A DNA stretch of 64,000 nucleotides from Mytilus trossulus (Eukaryota; Mollusca; Bivalvia; Mytilida; Mytilidae), in assembly GCF_036588685.1 (NCBI RefSeq), contig NC_086378.1:42819578-42883577 (forward strand). Direction: 5' to 3'. The position numbers and the translations under genes were made by a program. Below are positions 1-10,564 of the stretch, piece by piece. The stretch's first letter is position 1, and every line of letters starts with the position of its first letter. The notes under the pieces are model-generated. The model did no database searches, was not told the DNA's origin, and saw only the letters and a list, made by a program, of their open reading frames with translations.

Positions 1-859
1 ATCCCACCTGCGCTTTCTCAATGAAATTTTTACAGTGTGTTGTACTACTTTTGGGACAAATTATATCAAAATTATAGAAAACTTCATCGCCTCTATTTTG
101 TGTTTAGGGTGTCTTGAAATCTTTTGACAGCTTCCGAAGTGCTAATTTTTAACCTTTTTCAGCTGGACCAAATCACTACTTTCCTGTAAAATTCTGGACC
201 CAAATTTTTTTACAGTGTAATTTAACCCCCCTACTCACAATTGGAGGCATTAAACACGGAGAAATAAATTTGGAAGGGGTATAAAAATTATTGGCAAGTA
301 ACCCACTGTTAACACTAGGGACTATATTCGTGAACAACGAAAATCAAGGGACGACAATTGTGGTCTCGGACCTGGTTAAGCTTGGCCCAGTAGTTTCAGA
401 GGAGAAGATTTTTGTAAAAGTTAACGATGACGGATCCAGGACGCCAAGTGATGAGAAAAGCTCACTTGGTCCTTTGGGCCAGTTGAACTTAAAATACCTT
501 CAGTATCTTCGATGTTACCTTTAAGAATTTTGCAGTCACTAGTGTTTTTGCACTAATCAGATGTGATTTATTTCAAACAGGGGCTTGGGGCTACCTCTTA
601 ATGTTGCAGTGTGTTAATATAAAATCTGAAAATCAACATGGATCACATCTTACCTGATTCATACCAGCATTGGCAAATAAAAGTGTTGGATCATCATGAG
701 GAATAACTGAGGAGGAATGTACATAAATATGTTCCTTTTCTTTGAAGAAGTCTACAAAGAGTTGTCTCACTTGAGAACCAGTCATCTGACTGCTCATCTT
801 GACCTATTAAGTATCTATAAAAAAAATAAAAAAATAATGATTGAATTATGTTGTACTGT
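1..859. other. Intergenic, with a short repeat fragment
   Basis: No gene is seen. Bases 380-493 are a fragment of the same repeat as the element at 1221-4618: they carry the phrase 'gtttcagaggagaagatttt', then the 'ccaagtgatgag' block and the GGTCC/GGGCC hairpin near its 3' end. The rest is AT-rich with no recognisable feature; the short ORFs at 291-524 and 717-902 have no coding character. Confidence 0.5.
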
Positions 860-1060
860 CACACCATTTTCCCAGGTTAGGGGAGGGTTGGGATACCGCT
901 AACATGTTTAACCCTGCCCCATTCTGTATGTATGTGCCTGTCCCAAGTCAGGAGCCTGTAATTCAGTCGTTGTCATTTGTTTATGTGTTACATATTTGTT
1001 TTCGTTAATTTTTTTGTACATAAATTAGGCAGTTAGTTTTCTTGTTTGAATTGTTGAACA
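860..1060 (+). repeat. Interspersed bivalve repeat fragment ('caagtcaggagcctgtaatt' family)
   Basis: The block 'ggagggttgggat' followed by 'ctgtcccaagtcaggagcct' matches the block at 28045-28200 (plus) and, reverse-complemented, 35960-36140. Three copies in one window show that it is dispersed. I recognise it as a common mussel repeat; its class cannot be read from this piece. Confidence 0.6.
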
Positions 1061-1468
1061 AAATTTGAGAAAATTAAGTATTTTGTATTAACAAGGAATT
1101 TGCATACCTTAAAAGTCATACAAATACACCTTATCGCTATTTGTCTGCCATTACTGGATATCACACAGGTTCCCGAAAAATTTTGACGTCATAAAAAAAA
1201 AAATCTGACGCCACAATGAACTAGAGGCTCTAAAGAGCCTGTGTCGCTCACCTTGGTCTATGTGCATATTAAACAAAGGACACAAATGGATTCATGACAA
1301 AATTGTATTTTGGTGATGATGATGTGTTTGAAGTTCTTACTTTACTGAACGATTTTGCTTCTTACAATTATATCTATCATGAACTTTGCCCATTGGTAAC
1401 AGAGAACTATATTTGGTAAAAATTTACATAAATTTACCAAATTAATGAAAATTGTTAAAAATTGACTA

Positions 1469-2581
1469 CAGTGATCGGGAAGGACGTGCGCCCTGCGCCT
1501 ATAGCGCATATTCACCAGGAATGGCGCATAGAGTGGCAAATGTAAGCGCCCACGTGGCGCACGATATTTTTCACATTGTTTCGAAACGTTTAGATATCGT
1601 CAAATAGATTTCCAATCGTGTTCCGTGCCGCCATGTGTGTATACACAACTGCATAATGTTCCTCCAATCATAGGAGCACCTATATATTTTTAGGACGTCT
1701 CGAGTGTTTTCCTATGGTAATAGAACCATGCGGTTTAACGTCTCGGGTGTTTTCCTATGGTAATAATAGAACCATGCGGTTTAACTGATAACCCAAAAAA
1801 CGTAATTAACCATCATTCATGATATAATTTTTTATAAACAACTTTACATTTGTGAAATTTGGCTATTTCAGACGAGATGTAACTCTAATTATAATCTTTT
1901 AATTTAGTTTAGCTTGCTATTATTTCGATTGAAAACCCCTGAAGCCTTTTTATGACATGTACAGTATGAATATAGTTTTTGTCTCCATGAAAAGCGCTTA
2001 ACTGTCCTTGTCATTTTTTGGTCTTTGGCTCGTTTTGACATTTTGTAAACATGACTTCAGCGAATTATTGTTTTGTTCTATCAATTAATGGTACTCTCTA
2101 CTGTTATTCTTGTCATCGTGATGAAGTAATATTAATAATACAAGAAGTGCAGAGGACGTTCCTGAAATGTCCTATAATACGGAACGTCTGGAATGAGTAT
2201 TATGGTATCGACGAAGACCCAAATTTAATGTTAAAAAAAACCCAGAAACATGAACAAGCCAAGTCAACAGTAACAGTTTAAACATTGTAAATAAAGGTTT
2301 ATCTTTAATATTGTCCGTTTTGGAAGAAGTTATTGTATATTCATTGAAATTACAGAATCACAGGAACAATATCCATGATATTATTTAAAATCATAAAGGT
2401 AAGTACCAACACCTCTTTTCCAAAACATGAACAAATAATGATACTTTTTATTTTTTTTACAGAAGTCAATTCAAATGGCCCACTCATTTGACAACATGGC
2501 CCATTATTTTTCAAAATGGCCCATTGAATTTATTTTTGAGGGGCCCTGGGCCCATAGTGAAAAAAACCTTCCAGATCACTG
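1469..2581. mobile_element. Element D, 1.1-kb inverted-repeat element nested in the Helitron-like repeat
   Basis: It starts CAGTGATCGGGAAGG and ends CCTTCCAGATCACTG: 15-bp terminal inverted repeats with one mismatch. It is flanked by the 5-bp direct repeat GACTA (1464-1468 and 2582-2586). Removing it restores the phrase 'aaaattgactataaagggca' seen in the neighbouring tandem units. It contains a 76-codon ORF with a poly(A) signal but no recognisable transposase. Confidence 0.7.
2051..2281 (+). CDS. Small unknown ORF carried inside element D
   Basis: A 76-codon ORF from ATG to TAA. I do not recognise the protein. It has four cysteines, two of them as CYSC near residue 20, a middle stretch with FLKCPIIRNVWNEYYGIDED and a basic, Thr-rich tail. 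An AATAAA signal (2290-2295) lies 8 bp after the stop, which is gene-like. It could be an exon or retrocopy captured by the element, or a chance ORF. No splice sites or promoter are evident. Confidence 0.2.
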   Translation: MTSANYCFVLSINGTLYCYSCHRDEVILIIQEVQRTFLKCPIIRNVWNEYYGIDEDPNLMLKKTQKHEQAKSTVTV

Positions 2582-4506
2582 GACTATAAAGGGCAATAAC
2601 TCCTTAAGGGGTTAATTGACCATTTAGGTCATGTTGACTTATTTGTAGATCTTACTTTGCTGAACATTATTGCTGTTTACAGTTTATTGTTATCTATAAT
2701 AGTATTCAAGATAACCAAAAACGGCAAAATTTCTTTAAAAATTACCAATTGGAGGGCAGCAACCCAACAACCAGTTGTCCAATTCATCTGAAAAATTCAG
2801 GGCAGATAGATATTGACTTGATTAACAATTTAACTTCTTGTCAGATTTGCTCTAGATGCTTTGGTTTCATAGTTATAAGCAAAAAACTGCATTTTACCCC
2901 TATGTTCTATTTTTAGCCGTGGCGGCCATCTTGGTTGAATGGCCAGGTCATCGGACACATTTTTCAAACTAGATACCCCAAAGATGATTGTGGCCTAGTA
3001 GTTTCAGTGGAGATTTTGTAAAAGATTACTTAGATTTATTGAAAAATGGTTAAAGATTGACTATAAAGGGCAATAACTCCTAAAGGGGTCAACTGACCAT
3101 TTTGGTCATATTGACTTATTTGTAGATCTTACTTTGCTGAACATTATTGCTGTTTACAATTTATCTCTATCTATAATAATATTCAAGATAATAACCAAAA
3201 ACAGCAAAATTTCCTCAAAATTACCAATTCAGGGGCAGCAACCCAACAACCGATTGACCGATTTATCTGAAAATTTCAGGGCAGATAGTTCTTGACCTGA
3301 TAAACATTTTTATACCATGTCAGATTTCCTCAAAATGCTTTGGTTTTTGAGTTATAAGCCAAAAACTGCATTTTACCCCTATGTTCTATTTTTAGCGGTG
3401 GCGGCCATCTTGGTTGGTTGACCAGGTCACGCCACACATTTTTTAAACTAGATACCCCAAAGATGATTGTGGCCAAGTTTGGATTAATTTGGCCAAGTAG
3501 TTTCAGAGGAGAAGATTTTTGTAAAAGATTACTTTAATTTACGAAAAATGGTTAAAAATTTACTATAAAGGGCAATAACTCCTAAACGGGTCAACTGACC
3601 ATTTTGGTCATGTTGACTTATTTGTAGATCTTACTTTGCTGAAAATTATTGCTGTTTACAGTTTATCTCTATCTATAATAATATTCAAGATAATAACCAA
3701 AAACAGCAAAATTTCCTCAAAATTACCAATTTAGGGGCAGCAACCCAACAACTGATTGACCGATTCATCTGAAAATTTTAGAGCAGATAGATCTTGACCT
3801 GATAAACATTTTTATCCCATGTCAGATTTTCTCAAAATGCTTTGGTTTTTGAGTTATAAGCCAAAAACTGCATTTTACCCCTTTGTTCTATTTTTAGCCG
3901 TGGCGGCCATCTTGGTTGGTTGACCAGGTCACGCCACACATTTTTTAAACTAGATACCCCAAAGATGATTGTGGCCAAGTTTGGATTAATTTGGCCAAGT
4001 GGTTTCAGAGGAGAAGATTTTTGTAAAAGATTACTTTAATAAACGAAAAATGGTTAAAAATTGACTATAAAGGGCAATAACTCCTAAACGGGTCAACTGA
4101 CCATTTTGGTCATGTTGACTTATTTGTAGATCTTACTTTGCTGAACATTATTGCTGTTTACAGTTTATCTCTAACTATAATAATATTCAAGATAATAACC
4201 AAAAACAGCAAAATTTCTTCAAAATTACCAATTCAGGGGCAGCAACCCAACAACCGATTGACCGATTCATCTGAAAATTTCAGGGCAGATAGATCTTGAC
4301 CTGATAAACATTTTTACCCCATGTCAGATTTGCTCTAAATGCTTTGGTTTTTGAGTTATAAGCCAAAAACTGCATTTTACCCCTATGTTCTATTTTTAGC
4401 CGTGGCGGCCATCTTGGTTGGTTGACCGGGTCACGCCACACATTTTTTAAACTAGATACCCCAATGATGATTGTGGCCAAGTAGTTTCAGAGGAGAAGAT
4501 TTTTGT
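2582..4506 (+). repeat. Tandem array, about 502-bp unit, 3.8 copies
   Basis: The phrase 'actataaagggcaataact' recurs at 2583, 3060, 3562 and 4064, giving spacings of 477, 502 and 502. Each unit also carries 'cttactttgctgaa', 'ggcggccatcttggtt' and 'gtttcagaggagaagat'. The units are internal parts of the surrounding Helitron-like element. ORFs inside them (for example 4280-4480 minus) are repeat translations, not genes. The array ends in a GACGAC-rich stretch at 4515-4572. Confidence 0.85.
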
Positions 4507-4686
4507 AAAAGTTAACGACGACGGACGACGACGACGGACGACGACGGACAACGACGGACCACGACGGACGCCAAGTGATGAGTAAAGCTCACTTGGCCCT
4601 TCGGGCCAGGTGAGCTAAAAAGTGATTGTTGTATGCGTCAAAAGTTCAAGCGGCCGGGTCAACCGGGATTAATGATAAGGTGTATT

Positions 4687-5812
4687 GAATTTTTGAAATG
4701 CAATTGCACTTTTATTGAATAAAATCCAGTAATATCTGTTATTAATATTCTTTACTATACGCCTATTCGCTATTACACTACTCGTCCGACCCGTTGAAGT
4801 TTGCTATTTGAATGAGCAGTTGTAGAGTTTTTGCATTTTGGGCGCATTTTGTTATTTCTTTTAGCATGTTTAGGCCCGCTTTATTAAGATTATTCGTATG
4901 TATATCTTTTGTATTGTATTATATGAATATTTTGTGTGTAAATTATATTTATTTATGTATCTTGTATGTTAATTCAAGCTGCCAAAATTAAACTATTACT
5001 GGTTTATATCTTCTTTATTTGAAAGCCCCCGTAATTAGTAATTAATGTTTTTGTTTTATGCCATACTTGCTTGCTTCCTACTGTTCTTTTTGTGTACACT
5101 GTTTATCACAAAAATTGCACCATTCCTACGTGGAACGATGTATACAGTATTTAAAATTCATAACATGTAGAGCATGTCAGACTGCTGTCAAGCTCTGATG
5201 TCGGACATCGGATAAAAAAAAATATAATGATGCAATAAACGGAAAGTTTCTTACGACAATCTTTGAAATAACTGTTTGTGTGTGTATATATGCGAGATTT
5301 ATACGTTTCAGTGTTTAAACGAACTTTCTTACCTTTTATCAACTATATTCTACCGGTTCATTCAACAGAAACGTGGTTGACGTCCACCGGTGATTTTAGC
5401 TTTTCTCCGGATAAAATGTTCCACCGCCGTTCTTGCAGAAGAACTTTTCGTGTGTCAATATAGTTTTAAAAGATATATGAGTTCATACAATGGCTATTTG
5501 TGTGTATTTTATATCATATAAATATGCATAAATGTCAATCTAATTAGAGTTAGAAAAGTAATATGGATTTGAGATTTGTTGTATACTCTTTTCATGTCAA
5601 GGTTGCTAAAAAGGGTACTGTTTGATCCGGTTGTTTCGGTCGTATCTGTTCTGTACTAAAGTGTACATTGTCATTGACATAGCGTTAATATAGGGAAAAA
5701 ACGAAAGTGATCCACAGAACCTTTGTATCGCCTCCGATTCCTATCGTCAAGTCAAATATGTAAATAATATGTTGTAAAAAAGGGGGGTTCCCGTGAGTTT
5801 CAGATGTTACTG
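4687..5812. other. Intergenic, no recognised feature
   Basis: AT-rich sequence. The short ORFs at 5151-5342 and 5278-5463 overlap on opposite strands and have no coding character. No RNA gene or promoter is recognised. Confidence 0.4.
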
Positions 5813-5896
5813 ATTAATTCAGTCCAGCCCTGAATCGGACCCTGGCTATATTAATTCAGTCCAGCCCTGAATCGGGTCCTGGCTATATTAATTCAG
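5813..5896 (+). repeat. 37-bp direct tandem duplication
   Basis: The block beginning 'attaattcagtccagccctg' starts at 5813 and again at 5850, with a third partial start at 5887. The copies differ by about two bases. Confidence 0.85.
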
Positions 5897-5947
5897 TTTT
5901 ACTGAAAAAGCTTCTGTCCAAGTTTCATAATGCCATGAAGGTTTGAC

Positions 5948-5995
5948 CAGAGACATATATACACATGTGTATATACGTGTGTATATATGTCTCTG
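5948..5995. mobile_element. Miniature palindromic insertion 1 (48 bp)
   Basis: It begins CAGAGACATATATACAC and ends GTGTGTATATATGTCTCTG, so the whole element can fold into one hairpin. It is flanked by exact 7-bp direct repeats GTTTGAC (5941-5947 and 5996-6002), the mark of insertion with target duplication. It has the same ends as the elements at 6109-6149 and 34142-34238. Confidence 0.75.
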
Positions 5996-6108
5996 GTTTG
6001 ACAATTTTATGTAAAAACGCATAATACTGCAGACTGTATGCAGAAAGTGTTCAGATCTAAATGATTTTTTTTTACTTCATGCGCAACATCTATTATTGTT
6101 GTTGTTAC

Positions 6109-6149
6109 CAGAGACATATAATACATGTATAATGTATTATATGTCTCTG
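6109..6149. mobile_element. Miniature palindromic insertion 2 (41 bp)
   Basis: It begins CAGAGACATATAATACAT and ends ATGTATTATATGTCTCTG: an almost perfect palindrome with a 5-bp loop. It is flanked by exact 7-bp direct repeats TTGTTAC (6102-6108 and 6150-6156). It lies 113 bp from insertion 1 but has a different target sequence, so the two are independent insertions. Confidence 0.75.
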
Positions 6150-6179
6150 TTGTTACGTACCAATTATGTAAATCAATTG

Positions 6180-6250
6180 TATCTGATTTTATGCCCTTTA
6201 TGGGCCCTGTAATTTTGGAAATTAAAATATTCGTATTCTATTCTATTTTA
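6180..6250 (+). repeat. Probable 3' end of a non-LTR retrotransposon
   Basis: 'gggccctgtaattttggaaa' is followed by 'ttaaaatattcgtattctat' and TTCTA/TTTTA repeats. A related phrase, 'cctgtaattttggaatttaa', recurs at 7228. The TTCGTA-type tail resembles the (TTCGTA)n tail of the LINE ending near 14905. No coding part remains. Confidence 0.4.
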
Positions 6251-6542
6251 TTCATGGATATAACTTAAGTCATATAATAATCGGAGCATAAAACTGAAAA
6301 ATAATAAAGGATGAAGGATGCGGGAAAAGTCCATGGCCTCAGTGTGGCCTCTGTTTTGCAAATGGGCGTCTGCTTATAAGATGTTACAAGACTCTTATAA
6401 CTCTACAAGTAAGAGGCCAAAGTCTCCTAGTACTCTTCAATAAGGAAACTCAAAATATGCATACCAATAATCAAATCTCCCTAGATTCAACATAAAAATG
6501 CAAGTTTGGTAAAAAAAAAACCTTCAAAAACCGTTCTTTTAC

Positions 6543-6915
6543 CAAGGATTTATATATATATTATCTATAATACTAAAATTACGAGGTCCAATTTGTCAGC
6601 CGTCATCACGTAAAAACAACAAATCAAAGAATTCAACTTTATATATAACTAACATAGTACAAAGGTGTTGAATAAAAATTACACCGCTCCAGGCCCTTTT
6701 TGTTTTCCACGCAATTAATATTGCCAATAATTAAGAAGTTCCGGGTCGAGTCCGAAACCGATACCAATAGTATATTCATCTGTTAACTATTACCTTATCT
6801 GTACGTTCCGCATTTGACAGGCGCACCACCAAACAATGTATCAGTAATATACTTTAGTTCAGTCCCGGACCCGCGATATCACGGGTGTGTTCTAGTATTA
6901 TATACAAATCCTTGT
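6543..6915. mobile_element. Short inverted-repeat element (about 370 bp)
   Basis: The left edge has CAAGGATTT, a TA-rich run and TATAATACTA (6566). The right edge has TAGTATTATA (6893-6902) and AAATCCTTG (6907-6915), the reverse complement. The interior 'cagtcccggacccgcgatat' is a phrase I associate with a common bivalve repeat. It is non-coding and probably non-autonomous. Confidence 0.5.
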
Positions 6916-7289
6916 CTATATAATGACATGAAAGAACTTTCATATTAAGACATGAGTTTTGACACTGAAAAAAAACTTCATTTATTTCCGAAAAATAAGG
7001 GAACTCGCATTCCTCTTTTCTGCTAGGGAAATTTTAAAACAGTTTTTTAGGGGAATGGGTTCATACTAGTAAAAGAGTAATAAATAGTGTATTCTTAAAC
7101 AATTATATATATATATTCTTAGGTCGAACACATTCACCTTGATCGTCCGTTCATCCGCTGTTCGTCAAACAAATATCGTGGCCGTCACACTTTTTTTTAC
7201 ATGCTAGTATATTGTCTTGGCATCAATCCTGTAATTTTGGAATTTAAACCAATAAAAATTACATACTTACTTGCTTACTTAGAATATGT
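6916..7289. other. AT-rich intergenic stretch
   Basis: No gene is seen. It holds a (TA)n run near 7105-7120 and the phrase 'cctgtaattttggaatttaa' near 7228, which is shared with the LINE-like tail at 6180-6250. Confidence 0.4.
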
Positions 7290-7560
7290 CTATATATATA
7301 TATATACAACTCGTCTAAACATCAACCCAACAATGTTAGATCTGTAAATTTGCTTTCGCAAATTTTTGGTTCTTCCCTCGCCGGGATTCGAACCCATGCT
7401 ACTGTGATATCGTGACACCAAATCGCCTGCACTGCAGTCGTCCCGCTAGACCACACGACCACCTGGGCTCTCAAAAAAAGAGCTTTCGGTGGCCATATGT
7501 TACCTTTCCACGTCAGTTTTAATCTAGCGGCGTACTACAGTACATGATATATAAGGCATG
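7290..7560 (-). mobile_element. tRNA-derived SINE, copy 1
   Basis: On the minus strand a tRNA-like head carries an A-box-like TGGTCTAGCGG (7453-7443) and a B box GGTTCGAATCCCGG (7394-7381), as in RNA polymerase III internal promoters. A unique body follows ('aaaaatttgcgaaagcaaat') and then a (TA)n tail (7290-7306). Copy 2 at 33863-34134 matches almost base for base over about 250 bp, which establishes this as a dispersed family. It is not a functional tRNA: the head does not close into a cloverleaf. Confidence 0.8.
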
Positions 7561-7740
7561 AAGATGTTATTATATAATTATAGCATTAGCATGATTAGGT
7601 TTCATTAGCGTTTGCGTATACCCACACTTATTTTGTTCACAATTACATATATCGCTGTGTCAAGCAAACCATTTGCATCAATGAATTGACTCGAGTCCGG
7701 GTGATCTGTTGTCCTCTTTTTTCCACGTATACGGCGAATT

Positions 7741-8042
7741 AACCTTAAGGGAGCTACCATTTGATTTTTATGGGGGGGCTAGGATGAAAAATTTTGTCCT
7801 GCATTTTTTTTTAGTTGTAATCTCTGTCCTGCCTTTTTATTTTTCACTCTATCCGGTCCTGCTTTTTTTTTTTTTAGTTTATCCTGACTTTTTTTACAAT
7901 AATTGTCATCCTGACTTTTTTTTTTTGCAAGTGTCTCATCCTGCCTTTTTTTTTTACTCAAAACTCCTGTCCTGCCTATTTTTTTCAAATTTCATCCCCC
8001 CCCCCCCCCCCCATAATAATCAAATGGTAGCTCCCTAAGGTT
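7741..8042. mobile_element. MITE-like element with homopolymer core
   Basis: Terminal inverted repeats AACCTTAAGGGAGCTACC and GGTAGCTCCCTAAGGTTT (one base of difference) enclose a core of repeated 'tcctgac/tcctgcc' plus T runs and a 20-C tract. The two ORFs over it (7709-8038 plus, 7779-7988 minus) merely translate the low-complexity core. Relatives start at 35153 ('taagggagctaccatgc') and near 37601 ('aaggcagcaaccatttgatt'). Confidence 0.65.
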
Positions 8043-8262
8043 TATGTACCCTTCTGTAGCCATTTTTGTACGAACTTTTCAAACTTCAATTGTATCAAAA
8101 CTACAGATATAATGAAGAATAGAGATAGGCCATTTAGTACTTATTCCAAGGAACAACCTGATGCAAAGCATTATTTTTTACTGTTTCATTGCATTTAATA
8201 GAAAAAGAGGACTTTGTGGCAAATAAATCAAGATTTTTATAGAAAATCCACAGCCTTTATCC
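8039..8262 (+). repeat. Repeat P, lone forward copy
   Basis: It starts 'ggtttatgtacccttctgta' and runs to 'aaatccacagcctttat'. The same sequence occurs at 8781-9018 (forward) and 8541-8780 (inverted), with scattered substitutions in this copy. Confidence 0.85.
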
Positions 8263-8540
8263 TGGTACTCTCATATTTGGCAATTTGATGACTATAGTAG
8301 ATATAAGATTGTTGCATGCAGTGCTAGCATTTATTTCCTTAAAACAAGTTTATAAATGTAGTTATTGGTTAAAACAAACATAAATATGGCCAAAATCAAG
8401 TACACCTTTTAGGGTGCGCTCGACTTTAGTGACTCAGCACGAAGTGTTTTGGCATTTACAGGTTGTTTATAACTTTTTGTAAAAAATAAACACTAGCACA
8501 TCATAGAAAATCAAGTGAGTAACTTATATTTCAAATTTTA

Positions 8541-9018
8541 TAACAAAAATCTCTGTATTAAAGGCTGTGGATTTTCTATAAAAATCTTGATTTATTTGCC
8601 ACAAAGTCCTCTTTTTCTATCAAATGCGATGAAACAGTAAAAAATAATGCTTTGCGTCAAGTTTCCCCTTGGAATATGTACTAAATGGCCTATCTCTATT
8701 ATTCATTATATCTGTAGTTTTGATACAATTGAGGTTTGAAAAATTCGTACAAAAATGGCTACAGAAGGGTACATAAAAAAGGTTTATGTACCCTTCTGTA
8801 GCCATTTTTGTACGAATTTTTCAAACCTCAATTGTATCAAAACTACAGATATAATGAATAATAGAGATAGGCCATTTAGTACATATTCCAAGGGGAAACT
8901 TGACGCAAAGCATTATTTTTTACTGTTTCATCGCATTTGATAGAAAAAGAGGACTTTGTGGCAAATAAATCAAGATTTTTATAGAAAATCCACAGCCTTT
9001 AATACAGAGATTTTTGTT
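8541..9018. repeat. Near-perfect 478-bp palindrome made of repeat P
   Basis: The arms 8541-8780 and 8781-9018 are reverse complements with only a few bases unpaired at the centre (about 8773-8788). As a result, identical 61-codon ORFs appear on both strands, placed symmetrically around 8780. Transcripts would fold into a long double-stranded RNA. No coding function is inferred. Confidence 0.9.
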
Positions 9019-9118
9019 GAAAGTAAACCATTGGATAAGTAAGCCTATCTGGCTGGCTGTAATGTAATATTGTATTGATATGTATCTATTATATATATGT
9101 TACAGTAAATAGGTGAAA

Positions 9119-9235
9119 TTAGGAATTACATGTAATTACTAAAATTTAGGAATTACAGGTAATCCCCGATGCACTTAGTTAATACAAGTAATTCCTGAAA
9201 CGGCCCAGTTATTACCAGTAATTACTAATTTTCAA
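9119..9235. repeat. Left subterminal palindrome array of element E
   Basis: Four imperfect units carry the core TAATTAC-NN-GTAATTA or close variants (for example GGAATTACAGGTAATCC, CCAGTTATTACCAGTAATTA), spaced about 25-30 bp apart. Each unit is its own palindrome. The array is mirrored at the other end of the element. Confidence 0.75.
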
Positions 9236-10564
9236 ATGAGTTTTTACACCTATTTACTGACTGCTAAAACAATGTTGTATTATGGTCAGGTGATCAAAAG
9301 TTATGGTAATACTAACTAAAAGATCAGTTAGTACAGTACAGTAAATTTTGAATGGTTGATTTCTATAAAAAATATCTTGAATAAATATGGACTTTCAAAT
9401 ATTTGGTTAAATCCGAGTAACTTTAGTTTTAATCCAAAATGGTTCAAGTTGAGCATTATACAGATAATTTTTGACCAATTTCCACAGACATGGAAATGGA
9501 AAATTCTCCTAAAGCATTATGTTTTAATTTTTTAAAGAAAACTTTGAATTTTAAGAATATTTAGACTTACTACCTTATACAGATAAGATAACATTATGTA
9601 GGTTAAGAACTGGAATGAACTGTTATGTGCTTTAGCTTCGAGATATAAAAAAAATTAAAAAAAATTTTTTTGTTGTTACATCATTAATAAAAATGATATA
9701 GTGAAATTATAATTCACTGTTAGCAGCCAATCTGGTTATTTTTTGTTAAAATAGCTGAAAAACAAGGTTGATGAGTTGTGCTCTTGCGAGTGAATATTTG
9801 GACCTCATCGAATACATATTCATGTGACCTTCAATTCAACCTCTAGCTGGAGATGGGTTATCGATGTATTAAGCTATTAAAGTTGTAAGGGTTTTGCAGA
9901 ACAAATAGCCTACTTTTGCTGTTAATCGCAGGCTCAACAAAAATAAGGAAAAAATATTAAAATTTTCCTCTAGATACTAACTTTTGACTAGTACTGTAAG
10001 AAGCTTCTGTCAAAATTGGGTAAACATCCAGGATGGCTTATAAAACCTCATGTTTTAAAAACTTTAAATGCATAGTGTATGGAATGTTAACTGGGAAAAA
10101 AACTCTAGTCCATTTATAATTAATATACGATAGAAAAAAAAAAGGATTTTTTTTTACAAACTTTACTTTTGGATATTAACTTATGATCATAAAAATTTTG
10201 CTTCTGTCCATGTTTGGTAGAAATCCAGGATATTTGGAGAAAGTTATTTTAAAGTTTTAAACCACAGTGCATGATGGACATTTTAGTTTTAACCAAATTA
10301 TGAAAATCAATTTGAGATAGATATCATTGTCTTGCATGCATATATTTACAGAGTTTCAAAACCTATAAAACAACCATTTTCCAGTTTCAATTCACATACA
10401 CTAAAGAGGATGCACTTTTGATGTGCCTTATATTCCTACATCCTTAAGTAAGCTCCCTTAAAATCCCTATCCCTTTACTTTCTTATTTGGTATCTTGAAT
10501 TATGTTTTTTAATTTTAAAACAAAAACATCAAGTTAGTAAATAGCTGTAAAAATGACAAAAAAA

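Larger units (their letters stand above)
1221..4618 (+). mobile_element. Helitron-like candidate (CTAGAGGCTCT...GGTGAGCTAA family)
   Basis: The left end starts CTAGAGGCTCTAAAGAGCCT, a small hairpin. The right end has the stem TGGCCC-TTC-GGGCCA (4594-4608) followed 7 bp later by CTAA. Comparison with the empty site in the copy at 62463-62764 shows no evident target duplication. A 3' hairpin just before CTRR and absence of target duplication are known Helitron traits. The start is not the canonical TC, so the class is inference. Subterminal GCTCACC/GGTGAGC pair as inverted repeats. No Rep/helicase is encoded, so the copy is non-autonomous. Relatives lie at 25495-26110, 26164-26827, 26960-28010 and 51117-53168 (minus). 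Confidence 0.55.
1133..4686. mobile_element. Outer element A with AATACACCTTATC ends, interrupted by nested insertions
   Basis: The left end AATACACCTTATC (1133) is the reverse complement of the right end GATAAGGTGTATT (4674-4686). Only about 155 bp belong to this element: 1133-1220 and 4619-4686. Everything between is a later insertion. A second copy at 62463-62764 has the same flanking text ('gccattactggatatcacac', 'gccacaa...gattgtt', 'aaggtgtatt') without the 3.4-kb insertion, so it serves as the empty site. It looks like a short non-autonomous inverted-repeat element. Confidence 0.65.

Noticed and set aside
7381-7453. tRNA gene on the minus strand (and its twin at 33967-34036)
   Set aside because: A and B boxes are present but there is no acceptor stem or anticodon arm pairing; it repeats with a unique body, so it is a SINE head.
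7709-8038. Overlapping ORFs of 109 and 69 codons
   Set aside because: Both translate a T/C homopolymer-rich MITE core; the composition is all Phe/Leu/Pro or Lys/Gln.
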